Shown piece after piece: positions 9,177 to 17,192 of a DNA stretch of 64,000 nt (position 1 is its first letter; each line of letters begins with the position of its first letter). A program made the position numbers and the translations under genes. The notes beneath the pieces are model-generated. The model saw only the letters and a program-made list of their open reading frames with translations. It did not search any database and was not told the DNA's origin. This stretch comes from Microbacterium hominis (GTDB lineage Bacteria; Actinomycetota; Actinomycetes; Actinomycetales; Microbacteriaceae), in assembly GCF_013282805.1 (NCBI RefSeq), contig NZ_CP054038.1, forward strand, positions 2,232,001-2,296,000. The letters run 5' to 3'.

Positions 9177-12100
9177 CTAATGTGCGGGGCGGACGACGAC
9201 CAAAAGGTCGCCGGCGTCGACCTGCTGGGTCGCGCCGATCGCGATCCGCTCGACCACGCCGTCGACGGGGGCCGTGATGGCCGCCTCCATCTTCATCGCC
9301 TCGATCGACGCGACGGGCTGCCCGGCGCTCACGGTGTCGCCGATCGCGCTCTTGATCGTCACCACGCCCGAGAAGGGCGCCGCCACCTGACCGGGCTTGG
9401 TCGTGTCGGCCTTCTCCGCCTGACGGCTCTCCACCTCGATGCTCCGGTCGCGCACGAACACCGGACGCAGCTGCCCGTTGAGCGTGGTCATGACCGTGCG
9501 CATGCCCTTGTCGTCGGCCTCGCCGATCGCTTCGAGCCCCACGAACAGCTGCACGCCGCGCTCGATCTCGACCACGTGCTCGGACCCGGGAGCGAGACCG
9601 TAGAGGTAGTCGGACGTGTCGAGCACGCTGAGGTCGCCGAAGACGTCGCGCGCCTGCTGGAACGCGCGGGTCGGCGCGGGGAACAGCAGCGTGTTGAGCA
9701 TCTCGCGGCGTTCGGCCGATTCGCCCTCGAGCGCCGCCGCCTCCGCAGCCGTGAGCGGCGTGACCCCGACTTTCACGTCGCGGCCCTGCAGCACCTTGCT
9801 GCGGAAGGGCTCCGGCCAGCCGCCGGGGAGGTCGCCGAGCTCGCCCGCCATGAAGCCCACCACCGAATCGGGCACGTCGTACTTCTCCGGGTTGGCGGCG
9901 AAGTCGTCGGGATCGGCCTTGACGGCCGCCAGGTGCAGGGCGAGGTCGCCGACGACCTTCGACGACGGCGTCACCTTCGGGACGCGGCCGAGGATGCGGT
10001 CGGCCGCCGCGTACATGTCCTCGATGAGCTCGAAGTCCTCCGACAGCCCCAGCGCGATCGCCTGCTGGCGCAGGTTCGAGAGCTGCCCGCCCGGGATCTC
10101 GTGGTGGTAGACACGGCCGGTGGGTCCGGGCAGCCCCGACTCGAACGGCCGGTAGAGGTGGCGCACGGCCTCCCAGTACGGCTCGAGGTCGCTCACGGCC
10201 CCGAGGTCGATTCCGGTGTCGCGGTCGGTGTGCGACAGCGCCGCGACGAGAGCCGACAGCGACGGCTGGCTCGTGGTGCCCGACATCGGGGCGGCGGCGG
10301 CGTCGACCGCGTCGGCACCCGCCGCCGACGCGGCCAGCAGGGTCGCGAGCTGCCCGCCGGCAGTGTCGTGGGTGTGGACGTGCACGGGAAGGTCGAACCG
10401 CTCGCGCAGCGCCGACACGAGCTTCGCGGCCGCTGCGGGGCGCAGGAGGCCCGCCATGTCCTTGATGGCGAGGACGTGGGCTCCGGCATCCACGATCTGG
10501 TCGGCCAGACGCAGGTAGTAGTCGAGGGTGTAGAGGTCCTCGGCGGGGTTCAGCAGATCGCCCGTGTAGCAGACGGCCACCTCGGCGACGGCGGTGCCGG
10601 TCTGCAGCACCGCGTCGATCGCCGGGCGCATCTGCGACACGTCGTTGAGCGCGTCGAAGATGCGGAAGATGTCGATGCCGGCCGTGGCGGCCTCGCGCAC
10701 GAAGGCGTCGGTGACCTCGGTGGGATACGGCGTGTAGCCGACGGTGTTGCGCCCGCGCAGCAGCATCTGGATCGCCACGTTGGGAAGCGCCGTGCGGAGG
10801 CGGTCGAGGCGCTCCCACGGGTCCTCGCCGAGGAAGCGGAGCGCGACGTCGTAGGTCGCGCCGCCCCAAGCCTCCACGGACAGCAGCTGCGGGGCCATGC
10901 GGGCGACGTACGGGGCGACCGTGACGAGGTCCTTCGTGCGCACGCGCGTGGCCAGCAGCGACTGGTGCGCGTCACGGAACGTGGTCTCGGTGACCCCGAG
11001 CGCGGTCTGCGCGCGCAGGGCGCGGGCGAAGCCTTCCGGGCCCAGCTCCTGCAGCCGCTGGCGGGAGCCGGCCGGCGCCTCGGCCGCGAGGTCGAGGGTC
11101 GGGAGCTTGACCCGGGGGTCGAGGCTCACGGGGTTCTCGCCGTTCGGCTTGTTCACCGTGGTGTCGACCAGCCAGTTGAGGATCTTCGTGCCGCGGTCCT
11201 TGGACTCGCGGCCCTTGAGCAGGTCGGGGCGCTCATCGATGAACGACGTGCTGACGTCGCCCGCCACGAATGCGTCGTCGTCGAGCACGGCCTGCAGGAA
11301 GGGGATGTTGGTGGAGACGCCGCGGATGCGGAACTCCGCCAGCGCACGCCGGGCGCGCACGACGGCGGCCCCGAAATCGCGCCCGCGGCAGGTGAGCTTC
11401 GCCAGCATCGAGTCGAAGTGCGGACTGATCTGCGAACCCGCCGCCGTCGTGCCGCCGTCGAGCCGGATGCCCGCACCGCCAGGGGACCGGTAGGTCGTGA
11501 TCTTTCCGGTGTCGGGCCGGAACCCCTGGGTGGGGTCCTCGGTCGTGATGCGGCACTGCAGGGCCGCACCACGCAGGTGGATGCGATCCTGCGTGAGACC
11601 GAGTTCGTCGAGGGTCTGTCCGGCGGCGATGCGCATCTGCGACTGCACGAGGTCGACGTCGGTGACCTCTTCGGTGACGGTGTGCTCGACCTGGATGCGC
11701 GGGTTCATCTCGATGAAGACGACCTCGCCGGTGCGCGGTCCCGCCGTCTCGAGCAGGAACTCCACCGTGCCCGCGTTCTCATAGCCGATCGATTCGGCGA
11801 AGGCCACCGCGTAGCCGTGGAGGGCGGTGCGCACGCTGTCGTCGAGGTTCGGCGCCGGCGCGATCTCGATCACCTTCTGGTGGCGGCGCTGCACCGAGCA
11901 GTCGCGCTCGAACAGGTGCACCGTGGTGCCCGCCTTGTCGGCGAGCACCTGGACCTCGACATGCCGGGGGCGCTGCACGGCCTGCTCGAGGAAGACGCGG
12001 GCGTCGCCGAAGGCGCTGCCCGCCTCGCGCATCGCCTCGGCCAGCGCCGGGGCCAGCTCGGGCTTGCTCTCCACCCGCCGCATGCCGCGTCCGCCGCCGC

Positions 12101-12584
12101 CGGCGACGGCCTTGACGAAGATCGGGAAGCCGATGTCGTCGGCCTGCGCGACGAGGGCGTCGACGTCGTCGGAGGCCTCGGTCGAGCGCAGCACGGGCAC
12201 CCCGGCGGCGACCGCGTGCTGCTTGGCGGTGACCTTGTTGCCCGCCATCTCCAAGACGGCGGCCGGCGGTCCGATGAAGGCGATGCCGTTGGCCGCGGCC
12301 TTCTCAGCCAGCTCCGGGTTCTCGGAGAGGAATCCGTAGCCCGGGTAGATCGCGTCGGCGCCGGCTTCGAGGGCGACCCGCACGATCTCATCCACGTCGA
12401 GGTAGGCGCGGACGGGATGCCCGATCTCCCCGATCTGGTACGCCTCGTCGGCCTTCAGCCTGTGGAGCGAATTGCGATCCTCGTAGGGGAACACCGCGAC
12501 GGTGCGGGCTCCGAGCTCGTACGCGGCGCGGAACGCACGAATGGCGATCTCTCCGCGGTTGGCCACCAGGATCTTGTTGAACAT
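9177..12584 (-). CDS. pyc: Pyruvate carboxylase (biotin-dependent, single chain)
   Basis: Cytosolic anaplerotic enzyme that makes oxaloacetate from pyruvate, bicarbonate and ATP. The 1,135 residues show the complete order: biotin carboxylase with ATP-grasp Gly-rich loop AVAGGGGRGMRR near 160, carboxyltransferase barrel (TTFRDAHQSLLATR, and VHVHTHDTAGG carrying metal-binding His residues), tetramerisation region, and a C-terminal biotinyl domain with the biotin Lys in EAMKMEA. The ATG at 12584 is preferred to the one at 12602 because GAGG sits five bases upstream and FNKILVANRGEIA is the normal N-terminus. It is divergent from parA across a short 72 bp spacer. No sign of truncation. Confidence 0.97.
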   Translation of the reverse strand: MFNKILVANRGEIAIRAFRAAYELGARTVAVFPYEDRNSLHRLKADEAYQIGEIGHPVRAYLDVDEIVRVALEAGADAIYPGYGFLSENPELAEKAAANGIAFIGPPAAVLEMAGNKVTAKQHAVAAGVPVLRSTEASDDVDALVAQADDIGFPIFVKAVAGGGGRGMRRVESKPELAPALAEAMREAGSAFGDARVFLEQAVQRPRHVEVQVLADKAGTTVHLFERDCSVQRRHQKVIEIAPAPNLDDSVRTALHGYAVAFAESIGYENAGTVEFLLETAGPRTGEVVFIEMNPRIQVEHTVTEEVTDVDLVQSQMRIAAGQTLDELGLTQDRIHLRGAALQCRITTEDPTQGFRPDTGKITTYRSPGGAGIRLDGGTTAAGSQISPHFDSMLAKLTCRGRDFGAAVVRARRALAEFRIRGVSTNIPFLQAVLDDDAFVAGDVSTSFIDERPDLLKGRESKDRGTKILNWLVDTTVNKPNGENPVSLDPRVKLPTLDLAAEAPAGSRQRLQELGPEGFARALRAQTALGVTETTFRDAHQSLLATRVRTKDLVTVAPYVARMAPQLLSVEAWGGATYDVALRFLGEDPWERLDRLRTALPNVAIQMLLRGRNTVGYTPYPTEVTDAFVREAATAGIDIFRIFDALNDVSQMRPAIDAVLQTGTAVAEVAVCYTGDLLNPAEDLYTLDYYLRLADQIVDAGAHVLAIKDMAGLLRPAAAAKLVSALRERFDLPVHVHTHDTAGGQLATLLAASAAGADAVDAAAAPMSGTTSQPSLSALVAALSHTDRDTGIDLGAVSDLEPYWEAVRHLYRPFESGLPGPTGRVYHHEIPGGQLSNLRQQAIALGLSEDFELIEDMYAAADRILGRVPKVTPSSKVVGDLALHLAAVKADPDDFAANPEKYDVPDSVVGFMAGELGDLPGGWPEPFRSKVLQGRDVKVGVTPLTAAEAAALEGESAERREMLNTLLFPAPTRAFQQARDVFGDLSVLDTSDYLYGLAPGSEHVVEIERGVQLFVGLEAIGEADDKGMRTVMTTLNGQLRPVFVRDRSIEVESRQAEKADTTKPGQVAAPFSGVVTIKSAIGDTVSAGQPVASIEAMKMEAAITAPVDGVVERIAIGATQQVDAGDLLVVVRPAH

Positions 12585-12656
12585 GCGCACCTCGTCGAGC
12601 ATCGCTGGATCGGGCTGAGTGTGCTCTCAGCCTAGGGGACGGTAACGTGGTGCCTT

Positions 12657-13466
12657 GTGCACGTGCTTTCCGTCAGCTCCCTCAAGGGTGGAGTCGGCAA
12701 GACGACCGTGACTCTCGGACTCGCTTCCGCGGCTTTCGCGCGCGGCGTCCGCACGCTCGTCGTCGACCTCGACCCGCAATCCGACGTGTCCACGGGCATG
12801 GACATCCAGGTCGCCGGGCGCCTCAACGTCGCAGACGTGCTCGCCAACCCCAAGGAGAAGGTCGTCAAGCAGGCGATCACCTCCAGCGGCTGGGCGAAGG
12901 TCCACCCGGGCACGATCGACGTCATGATCGGCAGCCCGTCGGCGATCAACTTCGACGGTCCGCACCCGAGCGTGCGCGACGTGTGGAAGCTGGAAGAGGC
13001 CCTGGCCACGATCGAGGCCGACTACGACCTCGTTCTCATCGACTGCGCCCCGTCGCTGAACGCCCTCACGCGCACAGCGTGGGCCGCTTCCGACCGCGTC
13101 ATCGTCGTCACCGAGCCCGGCCTGTTCTCGGTCGCCGCCGCCGACCGGGCCCTCCGCGCGATCGAGGAGATCCGCCGCGGCCTCTCCCCCCGTCTGCAGC
13201 CGCTGGGCCTCGTGGTCAACCGCGTGCGTCCGCAGTCGATCGAGCACCAGTTCCGCATCAAGGAGCTTCGCGACATGTTCGGCCCGCTGGTGCTGTCGCC
13301 CCAGCTGCCCGAGCGCACCTCGCTGCAGCAGGCCCAGGGCGCGGCCAAGCCCCTGCACATCTGGCCCGGCGACTCGGCGCAGGAGCTCGCGGCCGACTTC
13401 GACGCGCTGCTGGATCGCGTGATGCGCACCGGGCGCATCCCGATCCCCGGCGAAGTCACGGCCTGA
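12657..13466 (+). CDS. ParA-family ATPase (chromosome partitioning/positioning)
   Basis: A 269-residue SIMIBI-class ATPase with the deviant Walker A SLKGGVGKTTVT at residues 8-19, the A' box VDLDPQSDVSTGMD and Walker B LVLIDCAPSLNALT. It has no N-terminal helix-turn-helix and no parB gene follows, so it is an orphan ParA. In Actinobacteria a ParA-like gene commonly sits near the FHA/MerR (FtsR) group, as here (the operon converges on it). Some orphan ParAs position cellular cargo other than the chromosome. GTG at 12657 is the only reasonable start before the conserved SVSSLKGG. Function beyond ATP-driven positioning is inference. Confidence 0.88.
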   Translation: MHVLSVSSLKGGVGKTTVTLGLASAAFARGVRTLVVDLDPQSDVSTGMDIQVAGRLNVADVLANPKEKVVKQAITSSGWAKVHPGTIDVMIGSPSAINFDGPHPSVRDVWKLEEALATIEADYDLVLIDCAPSLNALTRTAWAASDRVIVVTEPGLFSVAAADRALRAIEEIRRGLSPRLQPLGLVVNRVRPQSIEHQFRIKELRDMFGPLVLSPQLPERTSLQQAQGAAKPLHIWPGDSAQELAADFDALLDRVMRTGRIPIPGEVTA

Positions 13467-13486
13467 CCGGGACCCATCAACGACAG

Positions 13487-13512
13487 ACGCCCGACGCGAT
13501 CGCGTCGGGCGT
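13487..13512. terminator. Intrinsic terminator after parA
   Basis: Perfect 12 bp arms (ACGCCCGACGCG and its complement) around a central AT, followed on the plus strand by TTCTTCGTTT. It begins 20 bp after the parA stop. Confidence 0.85.
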
Positions 13513-13529
13513 TCTTCGTTTCCGGATCC

Positions 13530-13568
13530 CAGCCTGGATCCTCAGCCTGGTCCCTCAGCCCGGATCGC
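13530..13568. repeat. Three 13 bp direct repeats between parA and merR
   Basis: Three consecutive 13 bp units starting CAGCCTGG/CAGCCCGG at 13530, 13543 and 13556. They lie between the parA terminator and the stop of the convergent merR. No function is evident; replication slippage is the simplest origin. Confidence 0.6.
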
Positions 13569-13596
13569 CCCATCCTCCGGCGGTGCCGGCGGGAGG

Positions 13597-14142
13597 TCAG
13601 GCGGTGCGGGCGGCCCGGCGCGAGGCGAGCTCGTCCATCGCGTCGGGAGTCTGCGCGTCGAGTTCGACCAGTTCGGATTCGACCTCGCGCAGGACCTTGC
13701 CCACCGCGATCCCGAACACGCCCTGACCGCGGCTGACGAGATCGATGACCTCGTCGTTCGACGTGCACAGGTAGACCGAGGCGCCGTCGCTCATGAGCGT
13801 GGTGCCCGCGAGGTCTCGGATACCGGCGGCCCGCAGCTGGTCGACCGCGATGCGGATCTGCTGGAGCGAGATGCCGGTGTCGAGCAGCCGCTTGACGAGC
13901 TTGAGCACGAGGATGTCGCGGAAGCCGTAGAGCCTCTGCGACCCCGACCCGCTGGCGCCGCGCACGGTGGGCTCGACGAGTTCGGTGCGTGCCCAGTAGT
14001 CGAGCTGGCGGTATGTGATCCCCGCCGCCCGGGCGGCCTGTGCGCCGCGGTAGCCGACCTCGTCGTCCATCTGCGGCAGACCGTCGGTGAAGAGGAGTTC
14101 GGCGGAGAACGGCTGACCTTCAGCCGCGTCACGAGCGTTCAT
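13597..14142 (-). CDS. MerR-family transcriptional regulator (actinobacterial FHA-operon type)
   Basis: A 181-residue DNA-binding protein. The MerR winged helix-turn-helix occupies about residues 30-110 (GYRGAQAARAAGITYRQLDYWARTELVEP, then GSQRLYGFRDILVLKLVKRLLDTGISLQQIR). The C-terminus has no Cys metal site or multidrug-binding domain. It is the last gene of the FHA - FtsR - MerR operon; the 108 bp gap to ftsR contains no other gene. In corynebacteria and mycobacteria a bifunctional nuclease (DUF151) gene usually lies in this gap and is absent here. ATG at 14142. Target promoters unknown. Confidence 0.88.
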   Translation of the reverse strand: MNARDAAEGQPFSAELLFTDGLPQMDDEVGYRGAQAARAAGITYRQLDYWARTELVEPTVRGASGSGSQRLYGFRDILVLKLVKRLLDTGISLQQIRIAVDQLRAAGIRDLAGTTLMSDGASVYLCTSNDEVIDLVSRGQGVFGIAVGKVLREVESELVELDAQTPDAMDELASRRAARTA

Positions 14143-14250
14143 TCGCTCCCCCCTCCGGATGCGGTTGTCTCCACGCTAGATGAGCCCCGCCCCTCGGGCA
14201 ACGACATCCGGCCATACGGCGTCGGCGTGTCGCGATCGGAGCCTGGATGC

Positions 14251-14943
14251 TCACGAGAGCATGCGGTCGAGAGCCGCGCGCACGAACGTGGAGCGCACCT
14301 CTTCGAGCCGCTTGGCGAGCTCCGGCGCCATCTCGCCGGCCCGCCCGCGCGATGCCGAGTCCGTGCGTCGCAGCAGCGGTGCGAGGGCCGATTCGATGAG
14401 CGCCACGTCCCGCTCCGCGTTCTGCCGCATCGCGCGCACGTGCCGCGGCTCGATCCCGTGGCGGTCGAGGGCGACCAGAGCGCGAAGGAGCGTCACCGAG
14501 TGCTCGGTGTAGGTCTCGGCGCCCACGAGCACGCCGGTGCTGATCGCGTCGTTGAGCAGCTGCGGCGCGGCGCCGGCAGCCGCGAGCAGCTCGTCTCGGC
14601 GGTAGCGGCGCGGAGCCGGGACGATCGAGGGAGGCATGGCCGTGGGCGGAGCGGGATCGCGGCCCGCGTCGATGTCCTCGAGATACTCGCGGATGACCAC
14701 GAGCGGCAGGTAGTGGTCGCGCTGCAGGGTCAGCGCGAGGCGCAGGCGCTCGAGGTCGGCCTGGGAGAACTTCCGGTAGCCGGACTCGGTGCGCACGGGC
14801 GTGACGATGCCCTGCACTTCGAGGAAGCGCAGCTTGCTGGAAGTGAGGCTGGGGAACTCGGGCGTCAGCCTCGCCAGCACCTGGCCGATGCTCAGCAGAC
14901 CCGCGGACGCTGAGCGCTCGCGGGCGGATGCCGATGCCATCAC
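14251..14943 (-). CDS. ftsR: MerR-family regulator, FtsR-like
   Basis: A 230-residue MerR-type protein encoded directly after the FHA protein (four-base ATGA overlap at 14940-14943, so translationally coupled). The N-terminal winged helix region is LLSIGQVLARLTPEFPSLTSS, then TPVRTESGYRKFSQADLERLRLALTLQRDHYLPLVVIREYL. The order FHA-MerR is the context of FtsR (Cg1631/Rv1828), which activates ftsZ transcription in corynebacteria; orthology is inferred from that order. The C-terminal half is helical and probably mediates dimerisation or ligand sensing. Confidence 0.85.
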   Translation of the reverse strand: MMASASARERSASAGLLSIGQVLARLTPEFPSLTSSKLRFLEVQGIVTPVRTESGYRKFSQADLERLRLALTLQRDHYLPLVVIREYLEDIDAGRDPAPPTAMPPSIVPAPRRYRRDELLAAAGAAPQLLNDAISTGVLVGAETYTEHSVTLLRALVALDRHGIEPRHVRAMRQNAERDVALIESALAPLLRRTDSASRGRAGEMAPELAKRLEEVRSTFVRAALDRMLS

Positions 14944-15449
14944 GCGTCCGCGGCCTGCGGAAGGTCGGCGGGTGAGACGAAGAAGTTGAGGCGGAACTTG
15001 CCGATCCGCACCTCGGCGCCGTTGGTGAGCGTCGCGCGGTCGGCCCGCTCGCCGTTCACGTATGTGCCGTTGAGCGATCGCTGGTCGACGAGCTCGAAGC
15101 TCGTCTCGGTGCGGGTGATCTCCGCATGCCGCCGTGAGACGGTGACGTCGTCGAAGAAGATGTCGGCTTCGGGATGCCGGCCGACGGTGGTCACGTCGGT
15201 GTCGAGAAGGTAGCGGGCGCCGGCGGTCGGCCCGGAGCGCACCAGCAGCAGCGCGGAGCGGGTCGGCAGTGCCTCGATCGCGTCGAGCTCCGCGGTGTTG
15301 AGGTCGCTGCCGAACGGCACGAACGACAGATCGGAGTCGTGTCCGAACGTCTGCGTGGTGTCGTTGGCCTGCTCGGCCTCGGCCGCGTCTCCCCCCGCGC
15401 CGGGAACCCGTCGGATCTCGTCCGGTCCGGGTCGGCGATTGTCCTCCAC
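14940..15449 (-). CDS. garA: FHA-domain phosphoprotein, GarA/OdhI-like
   Basis: Small cytosolic regulator that, in GarA/OdhI, binds and inhibits 2-oxoglutarate dehydrogenase and acts on glutamate metabolism until phosphorylated by PASTA-type kinases. The protein is 169 residues from the GTG at 15449, chosen because GGAGG lies six to seven bases upstream; the frame could extend to 15473. The N-terminal NDTTQTF (Thr31/Thr32) matches the phosphorylatable ETTSVF element of GarA. The FHA domain (about 70-155) shows GRHPEADIFFDDVTVSRRHAE and SLNGTYVNG, with the phosphothreonine-binding Arg, Ser and Asn residues. The kinase at the window start and lpd at 17.2 kb fit this pathway. Functional equivalence is inference. 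Confidence 0.87.
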   Translation of the reverse strand: MEDNRRPGPDEIRRVPGAGGDAAEAEQANDTTQTFGHDSDLSFVPFGSDLNTAELDAIEALPTRSALLLVRSGPTAGARYLLDTDVTTVGRHPEADIFFDDVTVSRRHAEITRTETSFELVDQRSLNGTYVNGERADRATLTNGAEVRIGKFRLNFFVSPADLPQAADA

Positions 15450-15578
15450 GGTGATCCTCCTATCGGGATGCAAGCCTAACGGATCGGCATTGTTTCGCCG
15501 CGTGTCGTTCGGGATTCCCGACCGCGATTCCCCCGCCTAACCTGGCTGGACAACGAACCTACTGACAAGGAGTCCGTC

Positions 15579-15929
15579 GTGTCGAGTCCGCAGCACACCA
15601 TCCGCCCCTTCGAGGTGCGTGAGCGTGCGGCGTGCATGTGCGACCACGGCGACACCTGCTCCTCGTTCGCACCCGGGCACGCGCTGCATCTCATCCAGTT
15701 GCGCCTGGCCGCCGCCAATCCCCGTGACTGGGCGGACGCCCTCGTCGAGACGGTGGATGCCGGCACCGGCGTCATCGTCGTGCGACGGCTGACCGACGGC
15801 GCGGCGATCTCCCTGTGGAGCCGCGGCGGCGCGGTCGCGAACGTCGCCGCCGGCGCGCCGGTGGCGCTGCACGAGCGCTACCACGTGCTCGCGGTGGGTC
15901 GCGAGCGCTACAACGTCCTGCGCGGCTGA
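15579..15929 (+). CDS. Conserved hypothetical protein, 116 residues
   Basis: Not recognised as a named family. It starts with GTG at 15579 and has AAGGAG seven bases upstream, a strong ribosome site. The N-terminus has a Cys-rich stretch (CMCDHGDTC, residues 19-27) that could bind metal. The remainder is a compact alpha/beta sequence with WADALVETVDAGTGVIVVRRL and LWSRGGAVANVAAGAPVALHERYHVLAVG. No signal peptide or membrane segment. It is divergent from garA over 129 bp and convergent with the copper protein gene. Codon use is like its neighbours. Confidence 0.75.
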   Translation: MSSPQHTIRPFEVRERAACMCDHGDTCSSFAPGHALHLIQLRLAAANPRDWADALVETVDAGTGVIVVRRLTDGAAISLWSRGGAVANVAAGAPVALHERYHVLAVGRERYNVLRG

Positions 15930-15981
15930 GCGCAACTGAGCGCGGCCGGGCCCCGCTCGGCCTCTGGTGATGCCTGCGACC

Positions 15982-16380
15982 TCAGGCCGCCATCATGTGC
16001 TTGACCGCCATGCAGGCGTCCATGCACGCCTGGCATGCCTGAGCGCACATCTTGCAGACCTCGCTGTGGGCGGCGTGCTCCATGCACTCGTCCATGCAGG
16101 TCTGGCACATGGCGATGCACGCGTCGAGCATGGCCATCATGGCGGCCGGGGTCATGCCCTGCATGCGCATCATGGCGCGCATCATGGTGTTGCACATGTC
16201 GGCGCAGTTCATGCACGCCGGCCCGCACGACATCATCTGGGTGGAGCAGACCGTGCATGCCTGCTCGCACGCCGAGCAGGCATCCATACACGCCTGCATC
16301 ACCGTCATGTCCATGGTCATCGTGTCCATGCCGGGCATCATCATGTCCTTCGACATGGCGTCCATCATCATGGCGTCCAT
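15982..16380 (-). CDS. Cys/Met-rich four-helix-bundle copper-binding protein (Csp-like)
   Basis: A 132-residue protein with about 18 Cys and 35 Met, some 40% of residues. The N-terminal 28 residues are almost a methionine tail (M-rich, no Cys). Residues 30-125 contain repeated CxxC / CxxxC spacings on predicted helices (ACMDACSACEQACTVC, SCGPACMNCADMC, DACIAMCQTCMDEC, EVCKMCAQACQACMDAC), the pattern of DUF326 / Csp copper-storage four-helix bundles in which Cys thiolates line the core. No signal or Tat sequence is seen, so it should be cytosolic. ATG at 16380 has GGAGG six bases upstream. It is divergent from a CopC-domain gene. Copper(I) storage or buffering is inferred from the family. Confidence 0.88.
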   Translation of the reverse strand: MDAMMMDAMSKDMMMPGMDTMTMDMTVMQACMDACSACEQACTVCSTQMMSCGPACMNCADMCNTMMRAMMRMQGMTPAAMMAMLDACIAMCQTCMDECMEHAAHSEVCKMCAQACQACMDACMAVKHMMAA

Positions 16381-16415
16381 CTCGTGCCTCCGCTTCCGTG
16401 ACCGCGACGTCAGCG

Positions 16416-16435
16416 GGCAGGTGCACCCGCCTGCC
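16416..16435. promoter_or_regulatory. Dyad in the divergent copper promoter region
   Basis: GGCAGG-N8-CCTGCC lies in the 109 bp between the divergent starts of the Cys/Met-rich protein and the CopC-domain protein. Its position would let one regulator control both genes. It is not a clear match to a known CsoR or CueR site, so operator function is a guess. Confidence 0.35.
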
Positions 16436-16489
16436 GCCCAGGCTAGACGCGCGGGGCCGGTCGCGGAAGACCCGGTTAAGGTGGATCGG

Positions 16490-17182
16490 GTGATCGCATC
16501 GTCCTCGCTCCGGAGCTTCGGGCTCCGGCCCCTCACCGCCGTGGCCGCCGCGCTCGTGGCGCTGGCCCTCGCCACCGCGGGCGTTCTCACCACGGCATCC
16601 CCCGCCCGTGCGCACGATGAGCTGATCGGCTCGAGCCCGGCGGCCGACGCGACGGTCGACGGACTTCCAGGCGCCCTCGTGCTCACCTTCAGCGACGAGA
16701 TCGCCGACGACGACGGCGCCTCCGAAGTGCAGGTCACGGCCCCCGACGGCACGGCGCTGACGGCGGGCCGGCCGACCGCGTCGGACAACACGCTCACGCA
16801 GCCGCTGAGCGGCGACGCCGACGGCACGGTGACCGTGCTGTGGAAGGTCGTCTCCTCGGACGGCCACCCCATCTCGGGCGAGTTCGCGTTCACCGTGGCG
16901 CCGGCGACCACACCGACCGCCGAGCCCACCGCCACCGCCGAGCCGACGCCCACGGAGACCGCGGAGCCCGTACCGGGCGAGACCGCCGAGCCGACCGCGA
17001 CGCCGGCCCCGGAGGACACCGCCGCCACCGCCCCGGCCTGGCCGTGGATCCTCCTGGGCGTCCTGGGGGTCGCAGTCGTGGGCGCGGTCGTCTACCTCCT
17101 CGTCACCCGCGGGCGCCCGGGCAACTCCGGCGGGGCCGGGACCGGTTCGCAGCCCGACTCCGACACTCCCGCCGACCGATAG
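16490..17182 (+). CDS. Exported CopC-domain copper resistance protein with C-terminal membrane anchor
   Basis: A 230-residue envelope protein. A signal peptide (hydrophobic [20 protein letters not shown], cleavage predicted after SPARA) leaves His as the first mature residue, as in CopC, where the N-terminal His binds Cu(II). The CopC/YcnJ fold follows: [30 protein letters not shown], and a second His in [14 protein letters not shown] Thr/Pro/Glu-rich linker (about 140-185) leads to one membrane helix ([21 protein letters not shown]) and a basic tail. GTG at 16490 is preferred to GTG at 16481 because of AAGG upstream spacing. It is divergent from the copper-storage-like gene; no CopD domain is fused. 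Confidence 0.9.
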   Translation: MIASSSLRSFGLRPLTAVAAALVALALATAGVLTTASPARAHDELIGSSPAADATVDGLPGALVLTFSDEIADDDGASEVQVTAPDGTALTAGRPTASDNTLTQPLSGDADGTVTVLWKVVSSDGHPISGEFAFTVAPATTPTAEPTATAEPTPTETAEPVPGETAEPTATPAPEDTAATAPAWPWILLGVLGVAVVGAVVYLLVTRGRPGNSGGAGTGSQPDSDTPADR

Positions 17183-17192
17183 GCTGGGCACC

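Noticed and set aside
6729..12635. A 1,968-codon open frame on the plus strand
   Set aside because: It is antisense to def, the MinD-like gene and pyc. High GC removes stops from the complementary frame; the product has no domain and is full of Arg, Gly and Asp as such shadows always are.
16052..16480. Plus-strand open frame upstream of the CopC-domain gene
   Set aside because: It is the complement of the Cys/Met-rich gene; Cys and Met codon patterns and the GGAGG site support the minus strand.
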